DNA of 38,970 bases. Source: Candidatus Jorgensenbacteria bacterium GWA1_54_12 (GTDB lineage: Bacteria > Patescibacteriota > Minisyncoccia > UBA6257 > GWB1-50-10). Below, one piece after another: positions 15,978 through 24,230 of the stretch; the stretch's first letter is position 1, and the number at the start of each line of letters is the position of its first letter. The notes below the pieces were generated by a model, which saw only the letters and a list, made by a program, of their open reading frames with translations, had not been told where the DNA came from and did no database searches. The stretch spans positions 63,241 through 102,210 of the forward strand of contig MFKH01000010.1 in assembly GCA_001779505.1 (NCBI GenBank). Direction: 5' to 3'. The translations under genes and the position numbers were made by a program.

Positions 15978-16888
15978 GAAAGCAATTTGCAAAGACCCTT
16001 CTTGAGACCGGCGCGGACGAGCGCGTTGCGGTGCTTTTGGGAGACCTTGGCCATTTCCTCTTGCGTGATTTTGAAGCGCGCTACCCTTCGCGGTTTTTCA
16101 ATATGGGCATTGCGGAACAATCTATGATGAGCATGGCGGCAGGACTCGCCTTGGGAGGATTTTTCCCCGTTGTGCACAGCATTACGCCATTCATCACCGA
16201 ACGGTGTTTTGAGCAGATAAAAGACGATTTGTGTTACCAGAACACCGGTGTGAATATTGTGAGCGTCGGGAGTGCATTTGACTATGCCGCACTCGGGTGC
16301 ACTCACCATTCATATGACGATATAGGCATATTGCGCACTCTTCCGCGGATGCAAATCGTGTACCCTGCCGCACCTCATGAATTTGACATCCTTTTTAAGG
16401 AGGCGTATGCGAATGGCGCGCCGACTTATTTCCGTCTGCCGGAACATATCCACTCGCTTTCCACCCACCCGAAGTTCGGCGAGGTGGAACAGATGCGTGA
16501 AGGGAACGTTGTGACCGTGATTGCCGCAGGTCCGCAGCTCCAAAACGCGTGGGAAGCGGCTGAAGAAGCTGCGCGCGCAGGCGTGTTGTGCGACTTGTGG
16601 TACGTGACGACCATAAAACCCCTAAGCGCCGCATCGGAAAAGGCGATTGCGGCGAGCGTCGCAAAAACAGGGAAGGTGGTGACTGTTGAGGAACATTCTG
16701 TTATTGGCGGTATCGGAGACCTTATTGCCCTCATATGCGGAGGAGAACGGTTCACACATGTCCGCCTCGGCGTCAACGATAAATTCTTGGAGTGTTACGG
16801 AACATACGAGGAACATTGTAAGGCAAACGGTCTCACAAAAGAAAACATATTAAAAGCAATCCATGACAGCGCGGGAAGAAATCGTTAA
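15974..16888 (+). CDS. Transketolase-like protein, C-terminal half
   Basis: This 304-aa protein holds the pyrimidine-binding domain (about 1-165) and the C-terminal transketolase domain (about 180-300). The glutamate that activates ThDP is in M-G-I-A-E-Q-S-M. Histidines near D-Y-A-A-L-G-C-T-H-H-S-Y-D-D fit the active-site channel. With the preceding 262-aa protein it should form a complete heteromeric enzyme. The ATG at 15974 overlaps the previous stop and begins right at the domain; a start at 15836 inside the first subunit is rejected. It overlaps the following SDR gene by 26 nt. Function as an acyloin- or ketol-transferring enzyme on nucleotide sugars is inference. Confidence 0.9.
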   Translation: MRKQFAKTLLETGADERVAVLLGDLGHFLLRDFEARYPSRFFNMGIAEQSMMSMAAGLALGGFFPVVHSITPFITERCFEQIKDDLCYQNTGVNIVSVGSAFDYAALGCTHHSYDDIGILRTLPRMQIVYPAAPHEFDILFKEAYANGAPTYFRLPEHIHSLSTHPKFGEVEQMREGNVVTVIAAGPQLQNAWEAAEEAARAGVLCDLWYVTTIKPLSAASEKAIAASVAKTGKVVTVEEHSVIGGIGDLIALICGGERFTHVRLGVNDKFLECYGTYEEHCKANGLTKENILKAIHDSAGRNR

Positions 16889-17921
16889 CGAGGACGCAGA
16901 GCGCGCAGTAATGCGGCTCGACGCAAGCCCCTTGCGCGGCGCGCGCGTACTTCTCGCGGGAGCGAACGGTCTTCTTGGATCCTCTTTCGCGCATTTTTTT
17001 AACCACCTGAACCGCTCGCAGGGATTTGGTATTTCGTGCGACTGCGTAACAAAGAACGAGCTTTCACCAGAGTCGCGCATATACGACCTGCGTGAAGCGT
17101 CCGGCTTCCGAATAATACAGGCAAACCTTGCAACAGACACCCCTTATGATGGTGCATATGATTTTGTTATATACGCTGCCGGTTATTCCGCCCCGCTCCG
17201 CTTTCTTCGTGACCCTCTTGAGGTTGTGGAAGTGAATTACGACGGCATGAAACGCTTGCTTCGCCACGTGCGTGAGAAGAGCCAGCGGGCAAAGGTTTTG
17301 TATTTCAGCAGCAGTGAGATTTACGGCAGTCCGCCGCCCGAGAGCATTCCGACGCCAGAAACATACCCGGGTAACTCGCCAGTCACAAACCCACGCGCCT
17401 GTTACGTGGAATCAAAGCGGCTTACCGAAGTTATGTGCCTTATCTATCGCAGTCAGGGCATAGACGTGAAAATTGTGCGGCCGGCTCTAACCTACGGGCC
17501 GGGGCTGGGACTTCAGGACGAAAGAGTATTGAGCCAGTTCGTTAGGAAAGCCCACCTTGATAAGAAGATAGATATGCTGGACGACGGGCGCGACCTGCGT
17601 GCATACTGTTATGGGGAGGACATGCTTGTAGAACTACTTCTCATTCTTCTCAAAGGGAAGGAAGTGATTTACAACGCCGGTTCCGACAGGGAAGAGGTAA
17701 GCATTAAGGACCTTGCGCTCACAATAGGGAGCATTATGGGAGTTCCGGTCAATGTCGGGGCGCCGCGGCAAGGAGCGGTGGGAGCGCCGGGGCGAGTGCT
17801 TCTTGATATATCTAAAGTAAGAAACGAATTCGGCTTCGCTCCAAAAGTAACACTTGAAGAAGGACTTCGGAGAACCATTCAGTGGGCGACATCAAATTCA
17901 GAGAATCAAAATAATGAATAA
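16863..17921 (+). CDS. NAD-dependent epimerase/dehydratase (SDR)
   Basis: This is a 352-aa extended SDR. After an N-terminal extension of about 27 residues comes V-L-L-A-G-A-N-G-L-L-G-S (NAD binding), then S-S-S-E-I-Y-G, and Y-V-E-S-K as the catalytic Tyr/Lys pair. V-R-P-A-L-T-Y-G-P-G resembles the UDP-glucuronate decarboxylase and dTDP-glucose dehydratase branch. Substrate unknown; its place after gmd and the split transketolase suggests it acts on their product. The start overlaps the transketolase gene by 26 nt, and the stop overlaps the cupin start by 8 nt, so all are co-translated. Confidence 0.88.
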   Translation: MTAREEIVNEDAERAVMRLDASPLRGARVLLAGANGLLGSSFAHFFNHLNRSQGFGISCDCVTKNELSPESRIYDLREASGFRIIQANLATDTPYDGAYDFVIYAAGYSAPLRFLRDPLEVVEVNYDGMKRLLRHVREKSQRAKVLYFSSSEIYGSPPPESIPTPETYPGNSPVTNPRACYVESKRLTEVMCLIYRSQGIDVKIVRPALTYGPGLGLQDERVLSQFVRKAHLDKKIDMLDDGRDLRAYCYGEDMLVELLLILLKGKEVIYNAGSDREEVSIKDLALTIGSIMGVPVNVGAPRQGAVGAPGRVLLDISKVRNEFGFAPKVTLEEGLRRTIQWATSNSENQNNE

Positions 17922-18339
17922 AACAGAGAAATCGAAAATTACCTTCTTTAAAGCAGACATCTCAACGCATGAGGATAATCGCCGCCGGATTTTTGGCATT
18001 GTTTTACCTGCCGAGATTAATTTTGCGGCAAGGGGAGTGAAAACGATAAATTTTTCAAGAAGCGGGGTAGTGGTCGGGAATCACTACCACACCATTGAAT
18101 CGGGGCGAATTGAGGTTTACATCGGAATCGGCGCTCCGGGAGTGGAACTTTTCAACTTTGCGTATCGTGACGGCGGGGAAATAAAAGAAAGGATTATTTT
18201 CAATGGAGACAGCTGTTTTATCCCGCCCGGCTGCACACATTCCTTTAAGGTGCTTTCCGAGAACGCATCGTTGTGGGGATTTTCAAATCTTGAAGGATAC
18301 GACCCGGCGCACGACGAGAAAGACGTCATATTAACTTAG
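17914..18339 (+). CDS. Cupin-fold sugar-modifying protein
   Basis: This 141-aa single-domain cupin has motif 1 G-N-H-Y-H-T-I-E-S-G-R-I-E-V and motif 2 with I-P-P-G-C-T-H-S-F. Such proteins in polysaccharide loci are often nucleotide-sugar ketoisomerases or epimerases (FdtA/WxcM type) or bind the sugar product. Metal ligands H-x-H and the distal H are present. The ATG at 17914 overlaps the SDR stop. A second cupin (26262-26657) shares the G-N-H-Y-H motif but sits with a different gene group, next to a Gfo/Idh/MocA oxidoreductase. Confidence 0.8.
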   Translation: MNKTEKSKITFFKADISTHEDNRRRIFGIVLPAEINFAARGVKTINFSRSGVVVGNHYHTIESGRIEVYIGIGAPGVELFNFAYRDGGEIKERIIFNGDSCFIPPGCTHSFKVLSENASLWGFSNLEGYDPAHDEKDVILT

Positions 18340-18351
18340 TTGTGTTTTTAT

Positions 18352-18369
18352 GGCTTCTTAAAAGAAGCC
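18352..18369. repeat. 8-bp hairpin in the gap before the methyltransferase
   Basis: GGCTTCTT (18352-18359) and AAGAAGCC (18362-18369) form a perfect 8-bp inverted repeat. There is no T-run after it on either strand, so a terminator role is weak. A perfect -35 hexamer TTGACA follows at 18377-18382, but only a poor -10 lies 16-17 bp further on, so a promoter for the gene at 18420 is uncertain. Confidence 0.4.
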
Positions 18370-18419
18370 AAGGATATTGACAATTTGAGTTCGGGACAAA
18401 AATTCGGAAATAGGCTCAT

Positions 18420-19376
18420 ATGACAAAAACAAAACATATCACGCCAGCCGACTTTGAAGCTGTATGGGGCGGACCCTTGAGCGATTATGTAAAGGGGAAA
18501 ATAGAGAAATACGACCTGCGCTACGAGGAATGCACCCGAGAGGAGCGTGACAAGTGGCTTCGCTTCATCTGCGAGGTCCTTTTACATCCGCGCGAACTCA
18601 TAAAAGCGGGGTCTCACCGAGAGCAGGAGTGGGAAAAAGGATGGAGTGAAAACGCAAAGGCGTTTGCCGCGTCCCGAAATATCTCGGATATCTATCCGCA
18701 CTACTTCGGGAAATATCCGGTAGGGCGGTGGCGCGGCGATTTGGTGAAGCCGGTAAGCGCGGACTATGAACGCCTCATGTTTGCCGTCATCCAGGACTGG
18801 CTTTTTGACATGTACCTGAAAGACACGAATGCCATTTATGAATTCGGGTGCGGTACGGGGCATAACCTGCTCCGCGCACGCGCGGCGAACCCTCGCGCAG
18901 CGCTCATGGGGTTTGATTGGGCAGAGTCGTCAGGAGACACCATTCGTAGCATGCGGGAAGCGGGAATTTTGGATAACGTTTTTTTCTCGCGGTTCGATTT
19001 CTTTAATCCCGATGCTACTGTTGCGTTTTCTCCCAATACAGGCGTCTACACGGCTGCGGCGCTTGAGCAAATCGGCAACAAATTTGAACCATTCCTCCAA
19101 TTTCTTCTCAAGAAGAAACCGAAAGTATGCGTGCACATAGAACCTATTGCCGAGCTTTTGGACGAAACGAAGCTCTTAGATTACCTTTCCTTGGAGTACT
19201 TCAAGGCGCGGAATTATCTCTTCGGTTTCCTCACGCGCCTGCGGGAACTTGAAAAGGAAGGATACATAACAATTCACCGCGCACAGTGCACACACATTGG
19301 CAGCTTGTTTATAGAAGGATATTCGGTTGTCGTATGGTCTCCGCGTTCGCTTGAAGAGCCGAGAAAAAGCGATTAG
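18420..19376 (+). CDS. Class I SAM-dependent methyltransferase
   Basis: The 318-aa protein has an N-terminal helical part of about 130 residues and a Rossmann methyltransferase domain with motif I Y-E-F-G-C-G-T-G-H-N-L-L, followed by L-M-G-F-D-W-A at the acidic strand-2 end. The overall shape resembles sugar C- or O-methyltransferases of O-antigen loci. In related clusters such enzymes often act on deoxy- or ketosugars, but the substrate cannot be read here. It follows an 80-bp gap, so it may start a new transcript. Confidence 0.8.
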   Translation: MTKTKHITPADFEAVWGGPLSDYVKGKIEKYDLRYEECTREERDKWLRFICEVLLHPRELIKAGSHREQEWEKGWSENAKAFAASRNISDIYPHYFGKYPVGRWRGDLVKPVSADYERLMFAVIQDWLFDMYLKDTNAIYEFGCGTGHNLLRARAANPRAALMGFDWAESSGDTIRSMREAGILDNVFFSRFDFFNPDATVAFSPNTGVYTAAALEQIGNKFEPFLQFLLKKKPKVCVHIEPIAELLDETKLLDYLSLEYFKARNYLFGFLTRLRELEKEGYITIHRAQCTHIGSLFIEGYSVVVWSPRSLEEPRKSD

Positions 19377-19387
19377 AGTAGGAAAAC

Positions 19388-20185
19388 ATGTCAAAAACAG
19401 CAATCGGCATTATTGGTGTCGGCTACGTTGGCGGCGCGCTTCACGGGTGGTTTAAAAGTCAGCCGGAGCGCTTTGACGTTTTTGTATACGACAAATTCAA
19501 GCGTCTTGGCTCTCCAGATGAAGTGAATCGTGCCAGCATCATTTTTGTTGCGACACCAACCCCTTTCCGCGAAGACGCAGGGGGGTATGACGATTCTGCA
19601 ATCCGCGACGCGCTTGCAAATATCCGCGACGGAAAGATGATAGTCATCAAGTCATCGGTCACCCCGGGCTCAACCGAACGGTTCCAAAAGGAGCATCCGC
19701 AGAAGATTCTCCTCTTCAGTCCGGAGTTCCTCAAGGCGCAGAACGCCGCGAGTGATTTCGTGAACTCCGAGCGCCAGATTGTAGGATATGCGGATGAGAA
19801 ACACAGGGGAAAAGCTGCGGAGATACTCGCCATCCTGCCTCCAGCTCCCTACATGAAAGTGATGCGCGCAACCGAAGCGGAGATGGTGAAATTTTTCGGC
19901 AACACATACCTTGCGACGCGCGTGGTGTTTGCCAATCAAATCTACGACCTCTGCGAGAAACTGGGTATTGATTACAACGCGGTGAAAGAAGGAGTCGGGC
20001 AGGACCCGCGCATCGGCACGAGCCACCTGGAAGTTCTGCATGGTGAGCACCGAGGCTATGGCGGCCTGTGTTTCCCAAAAGACATGAAGGCGTTTATCCA
20101 ATTCGCCGAAGCGCTTGGAGTAGACCTCGCTCTTCACAAAAGAGCGGATGAGGTGAACGAGAAACTGAAAAAAATACGGATATAA
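19388..20185 (+). CDS. Short UDP-glucose/GDP-mannose dehydrogenase-like protein
   Basis: The 265-aa protein has the NAD-binding N-domain (G-V-G-Y-V-G-G-A near residue 10) and the central helical domain with the catalytic cysteine C228 in Y-G-G-L-C-F-P-K-D. It ends there, with no C-terminal UDP-binding domain, while normal family members are about 430-450 aa. The frame stays open and the stop is clean, so this appears to be a natural short form rather than a decayed gene. It may use a different substrate or work with a partner. A full-length relative is in the fused gene at 28457. A weak AGGA sequence lies just before the ATG. Confidence 0.82.
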   Translation: MSKTAIGIIGVGYVGGALHGWFKSQPERFDVFVYDKFKRLGSPDEVNRASIIFVATPTPFREDAGGYDDSAIRDALANIRDGKMIVIKSSVTPGSTERFQKEHPQKILLFSPEFLKAQNAASDFVNSERQIVGYADEKHRGKAAEILAILPPAPYMKVMRATEAEMVKFFGNTYLATRVVFANQIYDLCEKLGIDYNAVKEGVGQDPRIGTSHLEVLHGEHRGYGGLCFPKDMKAFIQFAEALGVDLALHKRADEVNEKLKKIRI

Positions 20186-20195
20186 TCTCCCGAAG

Positions 20196-20204
20196 TGTGA
20201 TAAT
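20196..20204 (+). promoter_or_regulatory. Extended -10 candidate before the second methyltransferase
   Basis: TGTGATAAT (extended -10 pattern, hexamer GATAAT at 20199-20204) ends 9 nt before the ATG at 20214. A TATAAT also occurs at 20181-20186 across the previous stop. The in-frame ATG at 20205 touches the -10 box, so 20214 is preferred. Confidence 0.35.
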
Positions 20205-20213
20205 ATGCCATAC

Positions 20214-20948
20214 ATGAAGTACATGTCGAACGTGAGGGAAATTGTGAAACGCATTTTGAGCTGGGGTAGCCCAGAAAAGTATGTCCGGAAACTGCATGAG
20301 AGTAAGAAATATTTGGAGGCATACAGCGAACATACCGATTCACGCATCACGACTGAACCTCACAATGCAATCGGTGGGTCGTGGGAAGAAATGGGAAAAC
20401 TCCAGTTTGATTTTCTAGTGAAGAGAGGTCTCAGGCCGCACCATACGCTGCTTGACGTGGGGTGTGGCACCTTGCGGGGTGGGAGACATTTCATTAAGTA
20501 CTTGAACGCTGGGAATTATACAGGCTTTGATATTTCCCCGAAGGCGATAGAATACGGCAGGAAACTTGTGGAAGAAGAAAGGCTTACGGACAAGATACCG
20601 GTGCTTTTCGTGAGTGAGGAGAAAAATCTGAAATTTGAAGAACTCCGAGGAAAAACGTTTGATTTTCTTCTCGCTCAATCGGTTTTAACGCACCTTCCCC
20701 CAGAGTCGATTGAAGAACTTTTTGAGAATATCGGTAAAGTCATGAAGGAGAAATCCTCCTTTTACTTCACGTATTTTGATGGGGAACGGTACAAACATTT
20801 TTCCATAGAAGATTTCCGCTATCCATTCTCTCACCTTGAGTCGCTAGCGAAGGAGCACGGGTTTTCCGTAAAGGATTACTCAAACGAATATCCGCACCCG
20901 ATAGGGCAGAAAATGATTGAAGTAGTCCGCCATGGCGCAGGTCTCTAA
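20214..20948 (+). CDS. Class I SAM-dependent methyltransferase
   Basis: This 244-aa protein (247 aa if the ATG at 20205 is used) has motif I L-L-D-V-G-C-G-T-L-R-G-G near residue 80, then T-G-F-D-I-S-P-K-A-I-E and F-L-L-A-Q-S-V-L-T-H-L. This fits a family of methyltransferases common in polysaccharide loci. Acceptor unknown. The gene end overlaps the E1-alpha start by 17 nt, so it is translationally coupled to the E1-like pair and may act on the same product. Confidence 0.82.
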   Translation: MKYMSNVREIVKRILSWGSPEKYVRKLHESKKYLEAYSEHTDSRITTEPHNAIGGSWEEMGKLQFDFLVKRGLRPHHTLLDVGCGTLRGGRHFIKYLNAGNYTGFDISPKAIEYGRKLVEEERLTDKIPVLFVSEEKNLKFEELRGKTFDFLLAQSVLTHLPPESIEELFENIGKVMKEKSSFYFTYFDGERYKHFSIEDFRYPFSHLESLAKEHGFSVKDYSNEYPHPIGQKMIEVVRHGAGL

Positions 20949-21909
20949 AAAAGTTGCCGCGGAGCTGTATCAGAAGGCATACCTCATCCGCAGCGCGGAG
21001 CGGAAAATATGCGACAACTATCCGAAAGACGTCATGCAGTCGCCGATGCACATGTCTATGGGGGAGGAGGGGATAGTCGCAGGCGTGTGCCAGGCGCTCA
21101 AAAAGAAGGACCAAGTGTTCGGCACGTATCGGAGCCACGGTCTGTACCTAGCGAAGACCGGCGAAACGGATGACTTTTTTGCCGAGATGTATGGAAAAGT
21201 TTCCGGCATTGCGAACGGCAAGGCGGGGTCTATGTTTTTATCGCGGCCCGCGGCGGGACTCATAAGCGTCTCGGCCGTTGTAACAACAGCCATCCCAGTC
21301 GCTGTTGGAGCGGCGTACGCGAACAAACTGAAGAGAAACGGGAAAATAACTGCGGTCTTCTTTGGCGATGGAGCATTGGAGGAGGGAGCGTTTTGGGAAA
21401 GTTTGAATTTTGCCTGTTTGAAACAGGTGCCGATACTTTTTGTTTGCGAAGACAATGGGTTTGCCATTCAAACTCCTCTGCGCGCCCGGCGGGGTTACGC
21501 GTCAATTATCGACATCGTGAGCAGGTTTAAGAGCAATGTATTTCAAGGAGAAACAACCAACCCTGAAGTTATCTACGGTACCGCGCTGAAAGCAATTGCG
21601 GCAGTGAAGAAAACGCGCAAGCCAGCCTTTCTGCGCTTCAAGTATTACCGGTATTTGGAACACGTGGGCGTCCGCGACGATTTTGCCGTTGGCTACCGTC
21701 CCCGGAACGAATTCAAGAAATGGGAGAAAATTGATCCGGTCAAAGTTATGCGGAAGAATCTTTTGAGAAAGGGCATGACAGAGAAGACGGTGGTGGGGAT
21801 GGAGAAAGCGATAGAAAAGAAAGTGGAACGGAGCGTTGCGCGCGCCGAAAAGGCTCCGTTCCCGCCGAGGTCAGATTTGTATAAAGACATTTTCTATGAA
21901 AAGAAATGA
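20932..21909 (+). CDS. Pyruvate dehydrogenase E1-alpha-like subunit
   Basis: This 325-aa ThDP-dependent dehydrogenase alpha subunit carries the ThDP motif G145-D146-G147 (G-D-G-A-L-E-E-G), ending with E-D-N-G (N175), and the H-M-S-M-G-E-E and T-Y-R-S-H-G segments typical of the family. In catabolism it would work with lipoyl E2 and E3, but neither is present nearby. With the beta subunit downstream it may decarboxylate a 2-keto acid and transfer the two-carbon unit to a sugar instead (inference). The next gene overlaps by 14 nt. The start at 20932 is internal to the methyltransferase gene. Confidence 0.9.
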   Translation: MAQVSKKVAAELYQKAYLIRSAERKICDNYPKDVMQSPMHMSMGEEGIVAGVCQALKKKDQVFGTYRSHGLYLAKTGETDDFFAEMYGKVSGIANGKAGSMFLSRPAAGLISVSAVVTTAIPVAVGAAYANKLKRNGKITAVFFGDGALEEGAFWESLNFACLKQVPILFVCEDNGFAIQTPLRARRGYASIIDIVSRFKSNVFQGETTNPEVIYGTALKAIAAVKKTRKPAFLRFKYYRYLEHVGVRDDFAVGYRPRNEFKKWEKIDPVKVMRKNLLRKGMTEKTVVGMEKAIEKKVERSVARAEKAPFPPRSDLYKDIFYEKK

Positions 21910-22948
21910 ACGTTTCATAAGTTATAAGGACGCTCTGCGGGAGGCGCTCTTGCAGGAAATGGAACGGGATCGCCGGGTTTTTGTTTACGGTCTCGGTGTG
22001 CCAGATAACAATGCCGTCTTTGGCACGACAAGGGGATTGAAAGAGCGGTTCGGGCCGGAACGGGTTTTTGACACGCCGCTCTCCGAAGACGCAATGACGG
22101 GAATCGGGTTGGGCGCAGCCATTAATGGTCTGAAGCCCGTTCACCACCACATCAGAGTTGATTTCCTGCTTTTGGCCTTCAATCAGCTGGCGAACATGGT
22201 TTCCATTTTGCGGTACGGTTCTGGGGGAAAGGTAACGATTCCCTTCGTCATACGGGCAATTATTGGCAGAGGATGGGGACAAGGTCTCCAACATTCAAAA
22301 TCAATGCAGTCGGTATTCGCGCACATTCCCGGGCTCAAGGTGATCATGCCTTCAACGCCGCACGATGCAAAGGGGCTTCTTACTGCCGCTATACGGGATG
22401 AAAATCCGGTCATATGTTTGGAGCACCGGTGGCTATATGACCAGGAAGGAAATGTTCCTTTGAAACAATTTACCGTTCCCTTAGGGAAGAGCAAGGTTCT
22501 GCGGAGAGGAAATGATGTAACTGTTGTTGCAACTTCCTGGATGAATATTGAAGCGAGGCACGCCTCTGAAATCTTAAAGAAAAGGGGCGTGAGCGTTGAA
22601 ATTGTAGATCCGCGAACCATACAGCCGTTGGATGAAGCCACCATCATTCGTTCGGTAAAAAAGACCAGCCACTGCATTGTCGCAGATAATGACTGGCTGA
22701 ACTGCGGCTTCAGCGCAGAAGTGGCGGCAAGGGTTTCGCGGGAATGCTTTGGCGAACTCAAATCGCCGGTTGAGCGGATCGGTTTTGCGCCGACGCCGTG
22801 CCCCATGACGCGGGTTCTAGAAGACGAGTTTTACCCGAACGCAGGAGATATTGTGAGAGCCATTGAAAAAGCGCTGAAATTGAAGCCAATGGACCTCTCA
22901 AAAGAACGATTCTACAGCCACGAGAACAGATTCAAGGGTCCTTTCTAA
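21896..22948 (+). CDS. Pyruvate dehydrogenase E1-beta-like subunit
   Basis: The 350-aa beta subunit has the pyrimidine-binding domain (about 1-180; D-T-P-L-S-E-D-A-M-T-G-I-G contains the activating glutamate) and the transketolase C-domain (about 190-320), with V-D-P-R-T-I-Q-P-L-D. The family usually reads E-x-A-I-x-G at the glutamate, so E-D-A-M-T-G is close. The ATG at 21896 is preferred because it starts just before the conserved Y-K-D-A-L-R-E-A-L-L. The stop TAA shares its last base with the ATG of the next gene, which makes strong coupling likely. Confidence 0.9.
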   Translation: MKRNERFISYKDALREALLQEMERDRRVFVYGLGVPDNNAVFGTTRGLKERFGPERVFDTPLSEDAMTGIGLGAAINGLKPVHHHIRVDFLLLAFNQLANMVSILRYGSGGKVTIPFVIRAIIGRGWGQGLQHSKSMQSVFAHIPGLKVIMPSTPHDAKGLLTAAIRDENPVICLEHRWLYDQEGNVPLKQFTVPLGKSKVLRRGNDVTVVATSWMNIEARHASEILKKRGVSVEIVDPRTIQPLDEATIIRSVKKTSHCIVADNDWLNCGFSAEVAARVSRECFGELKSPVERIGFAPTPCPMTRVLEDEFYPNAGDIVRAIEKALKLKPMDLSKERFYSHENRFKGPF

Positions 22949-24225
22949 TGAGAATATCTCAAAATCTTAAGAGCGTTTGTTTTTTTCTCTTCCTCGCGGC
23001 AGTACTTATCGCTCTTATCGTTTTTCTTAATCTATCCCTCATGCAGGCCGCAAAAGACGGCGGGGACAGTAGTTGGTATGTTGCAATGGCTGAAGGTCGT
23101 CTCCACGAGGTCATAGAGCCCTACTCCGCGCGTTTTCTGCACACGTCGCTTGCCGGCTGGCTGAGCAAGCTCTTCTCAACGGATGCGGCGCATGGTTTTT
23201 TGGTTCTTGCCGTCTTTTCGGTTTTTGCATTCCTCCTTATAGGCGGATTTCTTCTCAAGAAAACGATTCCTTCCCCCTTGCTCCTCATGTTTCTTTTCGC
23301 CGTGCCGTATCTTGTCATGGTTTTAAGGAGGAATATCCAGCCGGATGCATTTTCGCTTTTTCTCACAGCTCTCTTTTTCCTCCTTTTGTTTTATGAGAAA
23401 GAAAAGACGGCGCTTATTACCCTCTTCCTTTTGTTTCTTACGCGCGAAACGACAATTCTTTTGGGTGTCATTCTTGTTGCCGTATCGTGGTTTCGCGGGA
23501 AGAAGCTATTTGCCCTCGGGGCGCTTGTCGTCGTAATCATCTCATTCCTGGTGAGCGGTTCCATAAGCGGGATAGGTCAGCCGAATTCGCACGACCTGAA
23601 CCCTCTTGTTTTCATGATGTTCAAATTTCCGTACCACTTCCTGGCAAATGGTATGGGTGTGCGATTATGGGTGACGGGCTACGATTTTTGCGAGCCAGTG
23701 CTTAAATTGCAGCTACCGCCGCTTGGTGTATTGGGGTCAATACGCGAAGTAGGCTTTTGTGGATTTGATGCCGCCCTGCCTTTAAGAAACTATATCGCGC
23801 TTTTCTCGACGTTCGGCGTCATGCCTCTCGCATTCGTCTATGCGTTCGCAAAAAAGGGCTGGCGCACCATGAAAGAACTTCCGTTTTGGTTTCCGGTTGC
23901 GGTCATATATGGTCTTGCCATGTACGCGGTAAGCATTCCTGCTGGAACGGGTGTTTCACGCATTGTTGGTTACGCATGGCCTGTGTTCCTGCTTGCGACG
24001 CCGTTTCTTGTGGCACCGTTTGTAAGGGAAAATAGGCGGTTTCTTGCAAAGTTCGCCGGCACTCAGGTGTTCGCCGCATGGATGCCATTTATTGTCCAGG
24101 AAGCGGGAGGTTTCGCATCGGTTCCGGTTATGTTTTTCACGCTCGCAGCGCTCGGTGCAGCGTATGTATATACCTTTTTACTTCTTAAGAAAACTTTCTC
24201 ATCTCATTTTCCGGTGATAGGATAA
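22948..24225 (+). CDS. Multi-pass membrane protein, GT-C-like
   Basis: The 425-aa protein has about ten or more hydrophobic helices. After the first TM helix comes an exposed loop with G-G-D-S-S-W-Y and further on P-Y-S-A-R-F-L, a layout seen in GT-C glycosyltransferases and related membrane proteins, where an acidic residue in the first loop is catalytic. It may use a lipid-phosphate sugar, in line with the dolichol-phosphate-type GT2 at 27658. This assignment is tentative. The start overlaps the E1-beta stop by one base. Confidence 0.6.
   Translation: MRISQNLKSVCFFLFLAAVLIALIVFLNLSLMQAAKDGGDSSWYVAMAEGRLHEVIEPYSARFLHTSLAGWLSKLFSTDAAHGFLVLAVFSVFAFLLIGGFLLKKTIPSPLLLMFLFAVPYLVMVLRRNIQPDAFSLFLTALFFLLLFYEKEKTALITLFLLFLTRETTILLGVILVAVSWFRGKKLFALGALVVVIISFLVSGSISGIGQPNSHDLNPLVFMMFKFPYHFLANGMGVRLWVTGYDFCEPVLKLQLPPLGVLGSIREVGFCGFDAALPLRNYIALFSTFGVMPLAFVYAFAKKGWRTMKELPFWFPVAVIYGLAMYAVSIPAGTGVSRIVGYAWPVFLLATPFLVAPFVRENRRFLAKFAGTQVFAAWMPFIVQEAGGFASVPVMFFTLAALGAAYVYTFLLLKKTFSSHFPVIG
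24215..24223 (+). promoter_or_regulatory. Extended -10 promoter of the second SDR, leaderless spacing
   Basis: TGATAGGAT is an extended -10 (hexamer TAGGAT, 24218-24223) that ends 7 nt before the ATG at 24231. It partly overlaps the stop codon of the upstream gene. No strong -35 is present. Confidence 0.4.
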
Positions 24226-24230
24226 CCATC

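Noticed and set aside
16848..16853. TATTAA as a -10 box of the SDR gene at 16863
   Set aside because: The gap to the ATG is 9 nt, it lies within AT-rich lysine codons, and the gene already overlaps the upstream gene by 26 nt, so coupling is more likely.
18352..18369. Intrinsic terminator after the first cupin
   Set aside because: The stem is good, but the T-run lies before it, not after it, on the plus strand, and the minus strand has none.
20932..22948. Housekeeping pyruvate dehydrogenase complex
   Set aside because: No lipoyl E2 or dihydrolipoamide dehydrogenase is present, and all neighbours are glycan enzymes. It cannot be fully excluded without the rest of the genome.
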